Shown: one piece after another, positions 36,757 to 45,736 of the stretch
How the letters are laid out: each line of letters starts with the position of its first letter
Numbering within the stretch: the first letter of the stretch is position 1
From: Bog-473 sp963755375
GTDB taxonomy: Bacteria; Actinomycetota; Acidimicrobiia; Acidimicrobiales; RAAP-2
NCBI GenBank assembly: GCA_963755375.1
Contig: CAVWKG010000002.1
Location: forward strand, 124,001 to 188,000
Direction of reading: 5' to 3'
Length of the DNA stretch: 64,000 nt
Notes under the pieces: model-generated
Told to the model about the DNA's origin: nothing
Seen by the model: only the letters and a program-made list of their open reading frames with translations
Databases searched by the model: none
Program-made: the position numbers and the translations under genes

Positions 36757-38205
36757 CTACGGCTGGGCGAAGCCGTAGATCGGCACGCCGTTGTACGAGT
36801 CGGAGTCGGCCGGCAGGAAGGGCCCGTCCAGCGCGACAGAGAGATAGCCGTCCCGGCCCGGCCCCGAGTCGCCCCCGGCCGTCATGATGGAGCCGTCGGG
36901 CCAGACCTGGGTCACGATCCCGACGTGCACCGAGCTGGCGGTGCTCCCCGGACCGGTTCCGTAGAGGACCGCGTCGCCGACCGCGGGCGTGGCCGTCGGG
37001 GGCAGAGCGAGGCCGCGTGCGGCAGCCCAACCCCAGATGTCGCCGGTGAAGGCGTAACGGGGAATGGCGATGCCGGCGGCCTCCCAAGTCCAGGTGGCGA
37101 AGAGCGCGCACCACTCCTCGCAGGGGCCGTAGGGGTTGCAGTAGAGGCCCTGGACGTCGGGGTCAGGCTCGATCTGGGACGCCACGGCGGCCGCGATGTT
37201 CGCCCCCCCGGGGGCCATCGGCTCGGGCGTCGCGGTCGAGAAGCTGTACTGCCAGGCCTGCGGATCGAGCAGCCAGTACCCCGTCCCCTGGTTGTTCCCG
37301 ATGATCGCCGAGATCTGCGTCGCCGTCGGGTCCAGCGACAGGCCGCCGAAGGCCTGGGCGTCGCCGTAGGGGAGCACGACGCCGTTCTCCGTCGCCAAGA
37401 GGTAGCCGCCGCCGTCGGGCGAGGCCACCATGCCGACCACCGAATCGGGTAGGTCGGCGGCGCCCGCCGAGCCGTAGAAGTTGGCGTCGCCGTAGCCGAA
37501 GATCCCCCCGTCCGCCGCCACGAGCCAGTACCCCTTGCCGTCGTGGGTCGCAGCCATGCCGACGATCGGCGCGTTGAGCGGCGTGCCACCGGTGCTCCCG
37601 TAGAAGCCGGCATCGCCGTAGGCGAAGATCCCGCCGTCGGCCGCCACGAGCCAGTACCCCTTGCCGTCGGGCGTGGCCGTCATGCCGACGATCGGCTGGT
37701 TCAGCGGCGTGCTCCCCATGGAGCCGTAGAACGCTGCGTCGCCGTAGGCGAACACGCCGCCATCGAGCGCGCCCAACCAGTAGCCCTTGGCGTCCGGCGT
37801 GGTCGCCATGGCCACGATCGGACCCTGCAGCGGCAGGGCGCCGGCGGAGCCCTCGAAGCTGGCGTCGCCGAACGCGAAGACACCGCCGTCCACGCTGGCC
37901 AGCAGGTAGCCGTCACCGTCGGCGGTGGCGACGCCGGAGAAGACCGGTGCGTTCAGGGGCTGGGGGATCGGCGGAGCGGTCAGGCCGACGCTGCCGAAGC
38001 CGATCATGCCCCCGTCGGCGTAGGTGTGGGCGACCTGGGCTGCGCCGGCGGGGGCGCCGCGACCGGCCTGCGCACCCAGGCCGACTACCAGCGCGCCCGG
38101 GACGAGGATCGCCGCCAGCGCCAACGACGAGACGAGCGAGGACAGCCGCGGCGGACGCCGGGGGCCCGACCAGCTGACACCCGTGGTGCCCTCCCCTCTG
38201 CGCAC
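36757..38205 (-). CDS. Secreted repeat protein with CHAP-like cysteine peptidase domain
   Basis: Exported protein of 482 residues. A basic N-terminus and a hydrophobic stretch (SLVSSLALAAILVPGALVVG) form the signal. Residues about 90-320 are five to six copies of a 42-residue unit with the pattern GYWLVAADGGIFAYGDAGFY then GSTGGTPLNAPIVGM. The C-terminal 130 residues have a Cys in GPCEEWCALFATWTWEAAG and a His in SSVHVGIVTQVW, the order of NlpC/CHAP-type amidases that cut peptidoglycan. Repeats of this kind occur in secreted proteins of Acidimicrobiia and may bind wall or polysaccharide; this is inferred. Confidence 0.8.
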   Translation of the reverse strand: MRRGEGTTGVSWSGPRRPPRLSSLVSSLALAAILVPGALVVGLGAQAGRGAPAGAAQVAHTYADGGMIGFGSVGLTAPPIPQPLNAPVFSGVATADGDGYLLASVDGGVFAFGDASFEGSAGALPLQGPIVAMATTPDAKGYWLGALDGGVFAYGDAAFYGSMGSTPLNQPIVGMTATPDGKGYWLVAADGGIFAYGDAGFYGSTGGTPLNAPIVGMAATHDGKGYWLVAADGGIFGYGDANFYGSAGAADLPDSVVGMVASPDGGGYLLATENGVVLPYGDAQAFGGLSLDPTATQISAIIGNNQGTGYWLLDPQAWQYSFSTATPEPMAPGGANIAAAVASQIEPDPDVQGLYCNPYGPCEEWCALFATWTWEAAGIAIPRYAFTGDIWGWAAARGLALPPTATPAVGDAVLYGTGPGSTASSVHVGIVTQVWPDGSIMTAGGDSGPGRDGYLSVALDGPFLPADSDSYNGVPIYGFAQP

Positions 38206-38250
38206 GACGTCGATTCTGCACGCTGTCCTCGCTGCCGGGGCGCCGAAGCG

Positions 38251-38272
38251 GTTACGAAGTCGTTACGAAGTC
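38251..38272. repeat. Tandem 11-bp direct repeat GTTACGAAGTC
   Basis: Two exact copies (38251-38261 and 38262-38272) follow each other without a spacer, 46 bp upstream of the secreted repeat protein start and 107 bp upstream of the aconitase start. An 11-bp period puts both copies on the same face of the helix, as for response-regulator or activator sites. Confidence 0.7.
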
Positions 38273-38329
38273 GCCACCCAACGCGGGTGTCCACCCCCGG
38301 GCAGTGCCCCCGTGCCGTCCGCCGGGGCG

Positions 38330-38349
38330 CCGCCCACCCGTTTGGGCGG
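38330..38349. promoter_or_regulatory. Hairpin CCGCCCA-n6-TGGGCGG in the acnA leader region
   Basis: Seven-base perfect arms (38330-38336 and 38343-38349) with a six-base loop end 29 bp before the aconitase ATG. It may be an operator or a leader RNA hairpin. No riboswitch fold is evident. Confidence 0.4.
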
Positions 38350-38378
38350 TCGGGGCAGGTCCACGGCAGAATGGGTCC

Positions 38379-41090
38379 ATGAGCACGGACTCCCCGACCG
38401 CAGCGCACCCCGACACCTTCGATGCCAAGGCAGACCTCACCGTGGGCGACCGCACCTACGAGATCTTCAACGTCACGGCGCCGGCGCTCAGCGGTCGGTA
38501 CGACATTCAGCGGCTGCCTTACTCCATCAAGGTCCTCCTCGAGAACCTGCTGCGCCACGAGGACGGGCCGCACGTCTCGGCCGACGACATCGTGGCGGTG
38601 GCGGGCTGGGGCGCCAACCCCGAGGGTCACGGCCAGGCGGCCGGAGACGCCGCCCACGAGATCGCCTTCACCCCCGAGCGCGTGCTCATGCAGGACTTCA
38701 CGGGCGTGCCCGGCGTCGTGGACCTCGCCGCCATGCGCGACGCGCTGGCTCGACTCGGGGGCAAAGCCTCCCAGGTCAACCCGCTCGTCCCCGTCGAGCT
38801 CGTGATCGACCACTCCGTCATCGCCGAGCGCTCGGGCGACGCCTCGTCCTACGACACCAACGTCTCCATTGAGTACGGGCGCAACATGGAGCGCTACCAG
38901 CTCCTGCGCTGGGCCCAGGGCGCCTTCCGCGACTTCCGCCTCGTGCCGCCCGGTACGGGCATCTGCCACCAGGTCAACCTCGAATACCTGTCTCGGCTCG
39001 TCTTCGCGACCGAGGACGGGCGGGCCTTCTGCGACACGTTGGTGGGGACGGACTCGCACACCGTCATGGTCAACGGCCTCGGCGTCCTCGGGTGGGGCGT
39101 GGGCGGGATCGAGGCCGAGGCGGCCATGCTCGGCCAGCCGCTCTCCATGTTGCTCCCACCGGTGGTGGGGTTGCGGATCTCGGGGGAGCCCAAGCCCGGC
39201 ATCACGGCGACCGATGTCGTGCTGACGGTGACCGAGCTGCTGCGCAACCATGGCGTGGTCGGCGCGTTCGTCGAGTGCTACGGGCCCGGCGTGGCGGCGC
39301 TGCCACTCGAGACGCGGGCGACCATCGGGAATATGAGCCCCGAGTACGGCGCTACCTGCACCATGTTCCCGATCGACCAGGTGACCCTCGACTACCTGCG
39401 CTTCACCGGGCGCGACGACGAGCACCTCGCGCTGGTGGAGGCCTACGCCAAGGCCCAGGGCCTGTGGCACGACCCGGGCGCCCCCGAGCCCGTCTATTCC
39501 GAGTACGCCACCCTCGACCTGGGCGACGTGGAGCCCTCGCTCGCCGGCCCGGCCCGGCCCCAGGACCGGGTATCGCTTTCGGCCGCCGGGGACGCCTACC
39601 GGGTCGCGCTCGACCACGCCCCGCAGTCGGCGCCCACCGAGCCCGCGGCCGCCCCCCACCACCAGATGATGGACGGCGACGTCGTGATCGCCGCCATCAC
39701 CAGCTGCACCAACACCTCGAACCCGCAGGTCATGATCGCCGCCGGGCTGGTGGCCAAGAAGGCCGTGGCGCGGGGCCTGCGCTCGAAGCCCTGGGTCAAG
39801 ACGTCGCTGGCGCCCGGCTCGCGCGTCGTCGTCGACTACCTCGAACGGGCCGGGCTGATGGAACCGCTGCAGCAACTCGGCTTCTATCTCGTCGGCTACG
39901 GCTGCACGACCTGCATCGGCAACTCCGGCCCGCTACTCGACGGCGTGACCGACGCCGTCAAGGAAGGGGACCTCTCGGTGGTCTCGGTGCTCTCGGGCAA
40001 TCGGAACTTCGAGGGACGCATCCACCCCGATGTGCGGATGAACTATCTCGCGTCGCCACCATTGGTGGTGGCGTACGCACTGGTGGGGACGATCGACACC
40101 GACCTCACCACCACCCCGATCGGGAACGACGCCGACGGCAAGCCGGTCCTGCTGTCAGAGCTGTGGCCGTCGATGGACGAGGTGAGCGAGACCATCCGGA
40201 CTTCACTCACCTCCGACATGTTTCGCGCCCGCTACAGCGCCGTCTTCGACGGCGACGAATACTGGCAGCAGGTCCCCACGGCGGCCGGCGAGACCTACTC
40301 GTGGCAGGACGACTCCACCTACGTGAAGAACCCCCCCTTCTTCGAGACGATGACGATGACCCCCGCCCCGGTGACCGACATCCTCGACGCCCGGGTGCTG
40401 GCCATGGTGGGTGACAGCGTCACCACCGACCACATCTCCCCCGCCGGCTCCATCGGCCCGACGACGCCGGCGGGACGGTATCTCACCGACCACGGGGTGG
40501 CGCGGCAGGACTTCAACTCCTACGGGGCGCGCCGGGGCAACCACGAGGTGATGATGCGCGGCACGTTCGCCAACGTGCGCCTGCGCAACCTGTTGGCCCC
40601 CGGCACCGAAGGAGGAGTGACCCTGCACCTGCCCGACGGAGCGGAGACGTCCATCTTCGATGCCGCCACGCAGTACGCCGACGAGGGCGTGCCCCTCGTG
40701 GTGCTGGCCGGCCGCGAGTACGGCACGGGGAGCAGCCGCGACTGGGCGGCCAAGGGCACGGCGCTCCTCGGCGTGCGCGCCGTCGTCGCCCAGAGCTTCG
40801 AGCGCATCCACCGCTCGAATCTCATAGGTATGGGCGTCGTGCCCCTGCAGTTCTACAAGGGAGATTCGGCCCAGAGCCTGGGGTTGACCGGACACGAGCA
40901 GTTCTCCATCAGCGGCCTCGACGTGGTGAACGCGGGCGAACTACCCAAGGAGCTGACGGTGACGGCCACTGAGGACGACGACTCGGTCACCGAGTTCCGC
41001 GTGATCGTGCGCATCGACACGCCGATGGAGGCGGAGTACTACCGCCACGGCGGCATCCTGCAGTACGTGCTGCGCCAGATGGCGGGCTGA
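38379..41090 (+). CDS. acnA: Aconitate hydratase A
   Basis: TCA-cycle enzyme of 903 residues converting citrate to isocitrate through cis-aconitate with a [4Fe-4S] cluster. The cluster cysteines are C443 (AITSCTNTSNP) and C509 and C512 (GYGCTTCIGNSGP). The N-terminal PYSIKVLLENLLRHEDG and VMVNGLGVLGWGVGGIEAEA, and the C-terminal swivel-domain segments SYGARRGNHEVMMRGTFANV and VLAGREYGTGSSRDWAAKG, are all intact. The length is normal for the AcnA/IRP branch. The ATG at 38379 is chosen from the conserved N-terminus. Confidence 0.97.
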   Translation: MSTDSPTAAHPDTFDAKADLTVGDRTYEIFNVTAPALSGRYDIQRLPYSIKVLLENLLRHEDGPHVSADDIVAVAGWGANPEGHGQAAGDAAHEIAFTPERVLMQDFTGVPGVVDLAAMRDALARLGGKASQVNPLVPVELVIDHSVIAERSGDASSYDTNVSIEYGRNMERYQLLRWAQGAFRDFRLVPPGTGICHQVNLEYLSRLVFATEDGRAFCDTLVGTDSHTVMVNGLGVLGWGVGGIEAEAAMLGQPLSMLLPPVVGLRISGEPKPGITATDVVLTVTELLRNHGVVGAFVECYGPGVAALPLETRATIGNMSPEYGATCTMFPIDQVTLDYLRFTGRDDEHLALVEAYAKAQGLWHDPGAPEPVYSEYATLDLGDVEPSLAGPARPQDRVSLSAAGDAYRVALDHAPQSAPTEPAAAPHHQMMDGDVVIAAITSCTNTSNPQVMIAAGLVAKKAVARGLRSKPWVKTSLAPGSRVVVDYLERAGLMEPLQQLGFYLVGYGCTTCIGNSGPLLDGVTDAVKEGDLSVVSVLSGNRNFEGRIHPDVRMNYLASPPLVVAYALVGTIDTDLTTTPIGNDADGKPVLLSELWPSMDEVSETIRTSLTSDMFRARYSAVFDGDEYWQQVPTAAGETYSWQDDSTYVKNPPFFETMTMTPAPVTDILDARVLAMVGDSVTTDHISPAGSIGPTTPAGRYLTDHGVARQDFNSYGARRGNHEVMMRGTFANVRLRNLLAPGTEGGVTLHLPDGAETSIFDAATQYADEGVPLVVLAGREYGTGSSRDWAAKGTALLGVRAVVAQSFERIHRSNLIGMGVVPLQFYKGDSAQSLGLTGHEQFSISGLDVVNAGELPKELTVTATEDDDSVTEFRVIVRIDTPMEAEYYRHGGILQYVLRQMAG

Positions 41091-41106
41091 ATCTCCGTCC
41101 CAACCG

Positions 41107-41370
41107 TCAACCGTCGAAGGCGGCCGACACCTTCTTCGGTGCTCGGCGCCGCCACGACTCGACGAGGAGCTCGCGCACGAGCGGGACGGTCGCCTGCCTG
41201 AGGACCATGCGGCAGCCGCGGCGCGTGCTGCCCCACCACAGCTCCTCGACCGCTGCCGGGTATTCGGCGCAGTACGCCGCCACCTCGTCGTCGTCGACGA
41301 AGACGTGCACCCGGCCGCCCTCGGGAAGGATGGTGGCGAAGATCTTCCCCGCGACGCGGATGGCGGTCAT
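41107..41370 (-). CDS. MmcQ/YjbR-family small protein
   Basis: Small protein of 87 residues. RVAGKIFATILPEGGRVHVF, then a central VEELWWGSTRRGCRMVLRQA and a basic C-terminus match the double-winged-helix MmcQ/YjbR fold (DUF419), whose members may bind DNA but have no settled role. It converges with acnA at 16 bp. Confidence 0.75.
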   Translation of the reverse strand: MTAIRVAGKIFATILPEGGRVHVFVDDDEVAAYCAEYPAAVEELWWGSTRRGCRMVLRQATVPLVRELLVESWRRRAPKKVSAAFDG

Positions 41371-41443
41371 GTCGTGATGTGGGCCCTCGGCGGTCTCGGG
41401 CAGGGCAGCGCCAGGCGCCGGACGGTCGTCGTCGACACGCCCA

Positions 41444-42136
41444 TCAGCCCACCAGGGCGTCGCCGGCCAGGCCGACGACGCGGCGCACGATGCCCTCGCC
41501 GGCGCGGCTCACGTGTGCGACGTCGGACGCCCGCAGGTAGACGCCGGGTGGGAGGTGCGGCCCCCAATGGGCCACCAGTCTGGAGGTCACCTCCACGTGG
41601 AACTGCAGCCCGTAGGCGCGGTCACCGACCCGGAAGGCCTGGTTCTCGTAGGCGTCGTTGCCGGCCAGGCGCACGGCGCCCTCCGGCAGGCCGAACGTGT
41701 CACCGTGCCAGTGCACGCACGGCAGTGGCGTCGGCGCGGGACCGAACACCGGATCGCCGATGGCATCCGTCGTGAGGTGGACCTCGCCGATGCCGTATTC
41801 GGGCGCCGGACCCTGGGTCACCGGCGCGCCGACCGCGGCAGCCAGCTGCTGCGCCCCGAGGCACACGCCGAGCACGGGCCGGGCCGCCTCGACCGCCTCG
41901 CGGAGCAGGACGCGCTCGTCCGCCAACCAGTCGAGGTCGTCGTGCACGCTCATCGGCCCGCCCATCACGACGAGGCCCGCCAGGTCGGCCACGACCTCCG
42001 GCGGTGGAATGGGGTCACCACGGTCGACCCGCACAACCGTCAGATCGGCGCCCGCATCGGCGACGGCGAGGGCGATGGAGCCAGGGCCCTCGAAGGCCAC
42101 GTGCTGCACCAGCAGCCAGGGGTCACCGGCGCCCAT
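41444..42136 (-). CDS. Class I glutamine amidotransferase (GMP-synthase-like)
   Basis: Single-domain amidotransferase of 230 residues. LAGLVVMGGPMSVHDDLDWL, the nucleophile Cys in VLGVCLGAQQLAAA, and the His/Glu pair in YGLQFHVEVT make the complete triad. No synthetase domain is attached, so it belongs to the stand-alone group annotated as GMP synthase-like or gamma-glutamyl hydrolase-like. It lies 6 bp downstream of a PIG-L deacetylase gene and probably shares its transcript. Confidence 0.88.
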   Translation of the reverse strand: MGAGDPWLLVQHVAFEGPGSIALAVADAGADLTVVRVDRGDPIPPPEVVADLAGLVVMGGPMSVHDDLDWLADERVLLREAVEAARPVLGVCLGAQQLAAAVGAPVTQGPAPEYGIGEVHLTTDAIGDPVFGPAPTPLPCVHWHGDTFGLPEGAVRLAGNDAYENQAFRVGDRAYGLQFHVEVTSRLVAHWGPHLPPGVYLRASDVAHVSRAGEGIVRRVVGLAGDALVG

Positions 42137-42142
42137 GTCGCG

Positions 42143-42925
42143 TCAGGGGATGCGGACGACCCGGAAGAGCTCGGCGAAGCGGCCCTCAACGAACCCGGCC
42201 ACCTCCGCGTTGCTCCGCGCCCAGTCGCGGACCCGCTGCTCCACACCCTCGGGATCCGGCATCTGGCTCTTGTGGCACATGAGCGCGGCCACCTTGCGGT
42301 CCACCGTGGCCGTGGTGTCGACCGCCACCCCGGCGTGGTCCCCACCGGGACCCATGATCCACAGCTCGGCGACGCTCCAGGGTTCGAGGCCTTCGACGTC
42401 GAGCAGCTCAGGGTGCGCGAACGGGTTGCGCGCGTCGGGATAGACGGCGTCCACCGCGGCCTCGCCGGTGGCCAGGTGGTCCGGGTGGCTGGCGTAGACA
42501 AATTCCAGGTTCCGCTCGGGCGATTGGGTCACGACCCGCTCGGGCCTGACCTGCCGGATGACCCGGCTGATGTCACGACGCAGTTCGATGGTCGCCTCGA
42601 CCCTGCCATCGGGATGCCCCAGGAAGCGCACATCGCTGACGCCGACGACCGCGGCGGCGGCCCGCTGCTCGTCCTGGCGGAGCACCGCCATGTCCGCCCG
42701 CGACATGGTGCGATCCGAGCCTCCGGCGTCGCCGTTGGTCACGATGCAGTACGTGACCTCGAGACCGGCACTGGTGAAGGCGGCAACCGTCCCCGCCGAC
42801 CCGAAGTCCACGTCGTCGGGGTGCGCGGTGACAACCAGCACCCGCCGGACCCCGTCCCCGGAAGACCAGACCGGGAGCGCCGCGTCCTGACTCAGAGCAC
42901 GCTCTCTTCTGGACGGGGCATCCAC
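42143..42925 (-). CDS. PIG-L family N-deacetylase
   Basis: Zinc-dependent deacetylase of about 260 residues, related to mycothiol enzymes MshB and Mca. The metal motif is VVTAHPDDVDFGSAGTVAAF (AHPDD), with the third ligand His in YASHPDHLATG. The family acts on N-acetylglucosamine conjugates or mycothiol S-conjugates. The start is uncertain: a GTG at 42925 overlaps the helicase gene by 34 bases; a CTG at 42895 is possible. It follows the helicase and precedes the amidotransferase in one apparent operon. Confidence 0.85.
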   Translation of the reverse strand: MDAPSRRERALSQDAALPVWSSGDGVRRVLVVTAHPDDVDFGSAGTVAAFTSAGLEVTYCIVTNGDAGGSDRTMSRADMAVLRQDEQRAAAAVVGVSDVRFLGHPDGRVEATIELRRDISRVIRQVRPERVVTQSPERNLEFVYASHPDHLATGEAAVDAVYPDARNPFAHPELLDVEGLEPWSVAELWIMGPGGDHAGVAVDTTATVDRKVAALMCHKSQMPDPEGVEQRVRDWARSNAEVAGFVEGRFAELFRVVRIP

Positions 42926-44175
42926 GCCGCGAGATCGGCCAGGCGCGGGTCGTTGGAGAACATTTCGACGATGGGGATGCGCAGGCCCAGCCGGCGCTGA
43001 ATGACTTCCATCTCCACCAGCTGGTTCCACAGTGACAAGCTCACGACCACGCCCGCCTTGCCGGCCCGGGCGGTGCGGCCAGAGCGGTGCAGATACGCCT
43101 TGTGGTCCTCGGGCGGGTCGTAGTGGATGACCCCGTCGACCGCTTCGATGTGCAGGCCACGGGCCGCGACATCGGTGGCGACGAGGACGGAGAGCTTGCC
43201 GTTGGAGAAGTCGGCCAGCGCACGCTCACGGTTGGCCTGGCGGAGGTCGCCGTGGATGGCCTGTGCCCTGATCCCCTCTTTGGTCAGGTTCTCGACCAGG
43301 CGGTCGGCACCGCGCTTGGTCCGGACGAAGAGCAGTGACTTCTCCTGGTTGCGGCAGATGGCCGCCGCCACCTTCACCTTGTCCATCTGGTGCACCTGGA
43401 GAAACCGGTGTTCCATGAGGGTGACGGTCTGCGTGGTCGAGGCGACCTCGTGGAACACGGGGTCCGTCAGGTACCGCGTCACCAGGCGGTCGACCGCACC
43501 GTCGAGGGTGGCGGAGAACAGCAACGTCTGATGGGACTGGTCGAGGCGGCGGAGCACCCACTCGACCTGGGGCATGAACCCCATGTCGGCCATGCGGTCG
43601 GCCTCGTCGAGCACCAGCGTCTCGAGCTCGTCGACGGCGATCTCGCCCCGGTCGCCGAGGTCGATGAGGCGGCCCGGGGTGGCGATGATCACGTCGACCC
43701 CTTTGCGGAGCTTGGTGACCTGGCGGTCGATGTCCGCGCCGCCGTAGACGGCCACGGCATGCAGCCCGAGCTTTTTGGCCAGCGGGGCCAGCACGTCGTG
43801 CACCTGCACGGCCAGCTCGCGGGTGGGGAGCAGGACGAGGGCGAGCGGCCGAGCCGGGCGGGCGGGCGGGCGGGGACCCTGCGCCTCCCGGGTCGCCTTG
43901 GCCCGCTGCAGGAGGGGCACACCGAAGGCGAGGGTCTTGCCGGAGCCGGTCTTGGCCTTGCCGCACACGTCACGTCCGGCCAGGGCGTCGGCGATGGTCA
44001 GAGCCTGAATGGGAAACGCGCTGACGATGCCTTCATCGGCCAGCGCGTTGGTCAGTTCGGGTGAGACACCGAGGGACTCGAAGGTCCGGGCGGTCTCGTA
44101 GGTGTCGTCGCCCGAGACATCGCTGTCCCTCGGGGCGGCGCCGGCGTGCGCGCCGGCTAAGGCATCAACGGTCAT
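42892..44175 (-). CDS. DEAD-box RNA helicase
   Basis: ATP-dependent RNA helicase of 427 residues. The Q-motif is FPIQALTIADAL, motif I is AKTGSGKTLAF, Ia is LLPTRELAVQV, motif II is VLDEADRMADMGF, motif III is LFSATLDGAV, motif V is ATDVAARGLHIEAV and motif VI is HRSGRTARAG. There is no long C-terminal RNA-binding extension, so it is a minimal RhlE/DeaD-like enzyme. It would remodel ribosomal or messenger RNA. The start is the ATG at 44175. Confidence 0.95.
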   Translation of the reverse strand: MTVDALAGAHAGAAPRDSDVSGDDTYETARTFESLGVSPELTNALADEGIVSAFPIQALTIADALAGRDVCGKAKTGSGKTLAFGVPLLQRAKATREAQGPRPPARPARPLALVLLPTRELAVQVHDVLAPLAKKLGLHAVAVYGGADIDRQVTKLRKGVDVIIATPGRLIDLGDRGEIAVDELETLVLDEADRMADMGFMPQVEWVLRRLDQSHQTLLFSATLDGAVDRLVTRYLTDPVFHEVASTTQTVTLMEHRFLQVHQMDKVKVAAAICRNQEKSLLFVRTKRGADRLVENLTKEGIRAQAIHGDLRQANRERALADFSNGKLSVLVATDVAARGLHIEAVDGVIHYDPPEDHKAYLHRSGRTARAGKAGVVVSLSLWNQLVEMEVIQRRLGLRIPIVEMFSNDPRLADLAAWMPRPEESVL

Positions 44176-44354
44176 TGACCCGCTCTCTCTGTTGTGCGGC
44201 GGGGCCGTGCGCCTTCCAGAGGAGTGAGAGTCAGCCCCGACTCACCAGCCCCCGCCGGTGGTCGCACACGCATTGTACCAGCCCAGCACGGGTCAACGGC
44301 GCGACCCTGTGCCAAAGTGAGGCTTCCGGCACCACGACCGAAGGAGGGCCGACG

Positions 44355-44822
44355 ATGGCCAAACTCGAGGCGGGAGCAACCGCCCCTGCGTTCACCCTGC
44401 CTGATCAGGACGGCAAACCGGTAAAGCTGTCGGACTTCAAGGGGCAGCGGGTGATCGTCTACTTCTACCCGGCCGACGACACGCCGGGATGCACCAAGGA
44501 GGCGTGCCAGTTCAACGACAACCTTCGGACCTTCGAGAAGGCCGGCGTGGCCGTGCTCGGGATCTCGCCGGACAAGGCGGAGAAGCACGTGAAGTTCCGG
44601 ACCAAGTACAAGTTGAAATTCCCCCTTCTCACGGACGCGGACAAGAAGGTCATGGAGAAGTACGGGGCGTGGGGCGAGAAGACGATGTACGGAAAGAAGA
44701 CGGTGGGGACCATCCGCTCGACCTTCCTCATCGGATCCAACGGCAAAGTCCAGCGGGCCTGGTACCACGTGCGGGCGGACGGCCACGCCGCCAAGGTCCT
44801 CGAGGAGGTCGCCGAGGGCTGA
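44355..44822 (+). CDS. bcp: Thioredoxin-dependent peroxiredoxin, Bcp family
   Basis: Peroxiredoxin of 155 residues that reduces hydroperoxides with thioredoxin. The peroxidatic Cys46 and resolving Cys51 lie in TPGCTKEACQFND. VIVYFYPADDTPGC, VLGISPDKAEKHVKF and KYKLKFPLLTDADKKVMEKY are the atypical 2-Cys Bcp/PrxQ pattern. GAAGGAGG precedes the ATG. It is divergent from the helicase gene. Confidence 0.95.
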   Translation: MAKLEAGATAPAFTLPDQDGKPVKLSDFKGQRVIVYFYPADDTPGCTKEACQFNDNLRTFEKAGVAVLGISPDKAEKHVKFRTKYKLKFPLLTDADKKVMEKYGAWGEKTMYGKKTVGTIRSTFLIGSNGKVQRAWYHVRADGHAAKVLEEVAEG

Positions 44823-45046
44823 GGATGGCCGCGTGAAACCGTGGCACGAGTTGGCCGCCGTGCCGCGACTTGCTGCACTCGTCCCGGGCTGAGGACAACG
44901 AGGACGCGTTCTCGTTGTCGCCGGAAAGCCGCGCCTTCTGACCGACCCTGGGCTACGGTCCGACGCCAACGCCGTTTCGTCGCGGAGCGGGTGCGATCGC
45001 GGTGGCGGCCCCGTCGGACAACGTGAATCGGTAGGAAGGGGTCGGG

Positions 45047-45727
45047 GTGGGTCAAGGGATCAGCGCAATCCTGACGTTCGCCATCGGAGTGGCCATCAGT
45101 CCGGTGCCGATCATCGCCGTGATACTGATGCTGTTCTCGCAACGGGCCCGGGTGAACGGGCCAGCCTTTCTCGTGGGTTGGGTGGTCGCCCTCGCCGCCG
45201 TGAGCGTCGTCGTGTACGTGCTGTCGCACGACGGCAACGTGGCGAGCAGCAGCACGGCATCGGACTCGGTGTCCTGGGGCAAGATCGTCCTCGGTGTCGT
45301 CCTGCTCGCCATGGCGCGGCGCAACTGGCGCAAGCGCCCGGCGCCCGGCGAGGCGGCGACCATGCCGAGGTGGTTGGCGACGGTCGAGACGGTGTCGCCG
45401 GTCAAGGCGCTCGGTCTCGGTGTCGCACTGGCCGCCGTGAACCCCAAGAACCTCATCCTGACCGCGGGCGCCGCGGCGGGATTGGCCCAAGTTCCCGGGC
45501 TGTCGACGACGGACGCTGTGGTCGCCATCGCGCTGTTCGTGGTGATCGCCAGCCTCACCATCGCCGGCCCGGTGATCTACGCACTGGTCGGGGGCGCGCG
45601 GGCGAAGACCACCCTCGACTCGGCCAAGACGTGGTTGACGGTGCACAACGCGGCGGTGATGGGGGTGCTGTTCCTCGTGTTCGGCGTCGACTTGATCGCC
45701 AAAGGCCTCCCGCCGCTCACGAGCTGA
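45047..45727 (+). CDS. GAP-family (Sap) membrane protein
   Basis: Polytopic membrane protein of 226 residues with about six segments. FAIGVAISPVPIIAVILMLF, then GPAFLVGWVVALAAVSVVVY, then VKALGLGVALAAVNPKNLIL (the NPKN motif) match the GAP family, related to LysE exporters and to the mycobacterial Sap protein that helps move glycolipids to the surface. The GTG at 45047 follows GGAAGGGG. The substrate here is unknown. Confidence 0.88.
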   Translation: MGQGISAILTFAIGVAISPVPIIAVILMLFSQRARVNGPAFLVGWVVALAAVSVVVYVLSHDGNVASSSTASDSVSWGKIVLGVVLLAMARRNWRKRPAPGEAATMPRWLATVETVSPVKALGLGVALAAVNPKNLILTAGAAAGLAQVPGLSTTDAVVAIALFVVIASLTIAGPVIYALVGGARAKTTLDSAKTWLTVHNAAVMGVLFLVFGVDLIAKGLPPLTS

Positions 45728-45736
45728 GGCGGCCGG

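Noticed and set aside
35056..37452. A 798-codon plus-strand open frame
   Set aside because: It lies opposite argS, the unknown-function gene and the CHAP repeat gene, and its composition (Arg/Val/His/Gly runs) fits a GC-driven shadow.
36840..38000. Possible CRISPR-like array in the direct repeats at 37-38 kb
   Set aside because: The repeats are in-frame, 126 bp apart and encode the 42-residue protein repeat; there are no unique spacers of constant length.
38085..39875. Minus-strand 596-codon frame overlapping aconitase
   Set aside because: The plus strand holds an intact aconitase with cluster cysteines; the antisense product has no recognisable fold.
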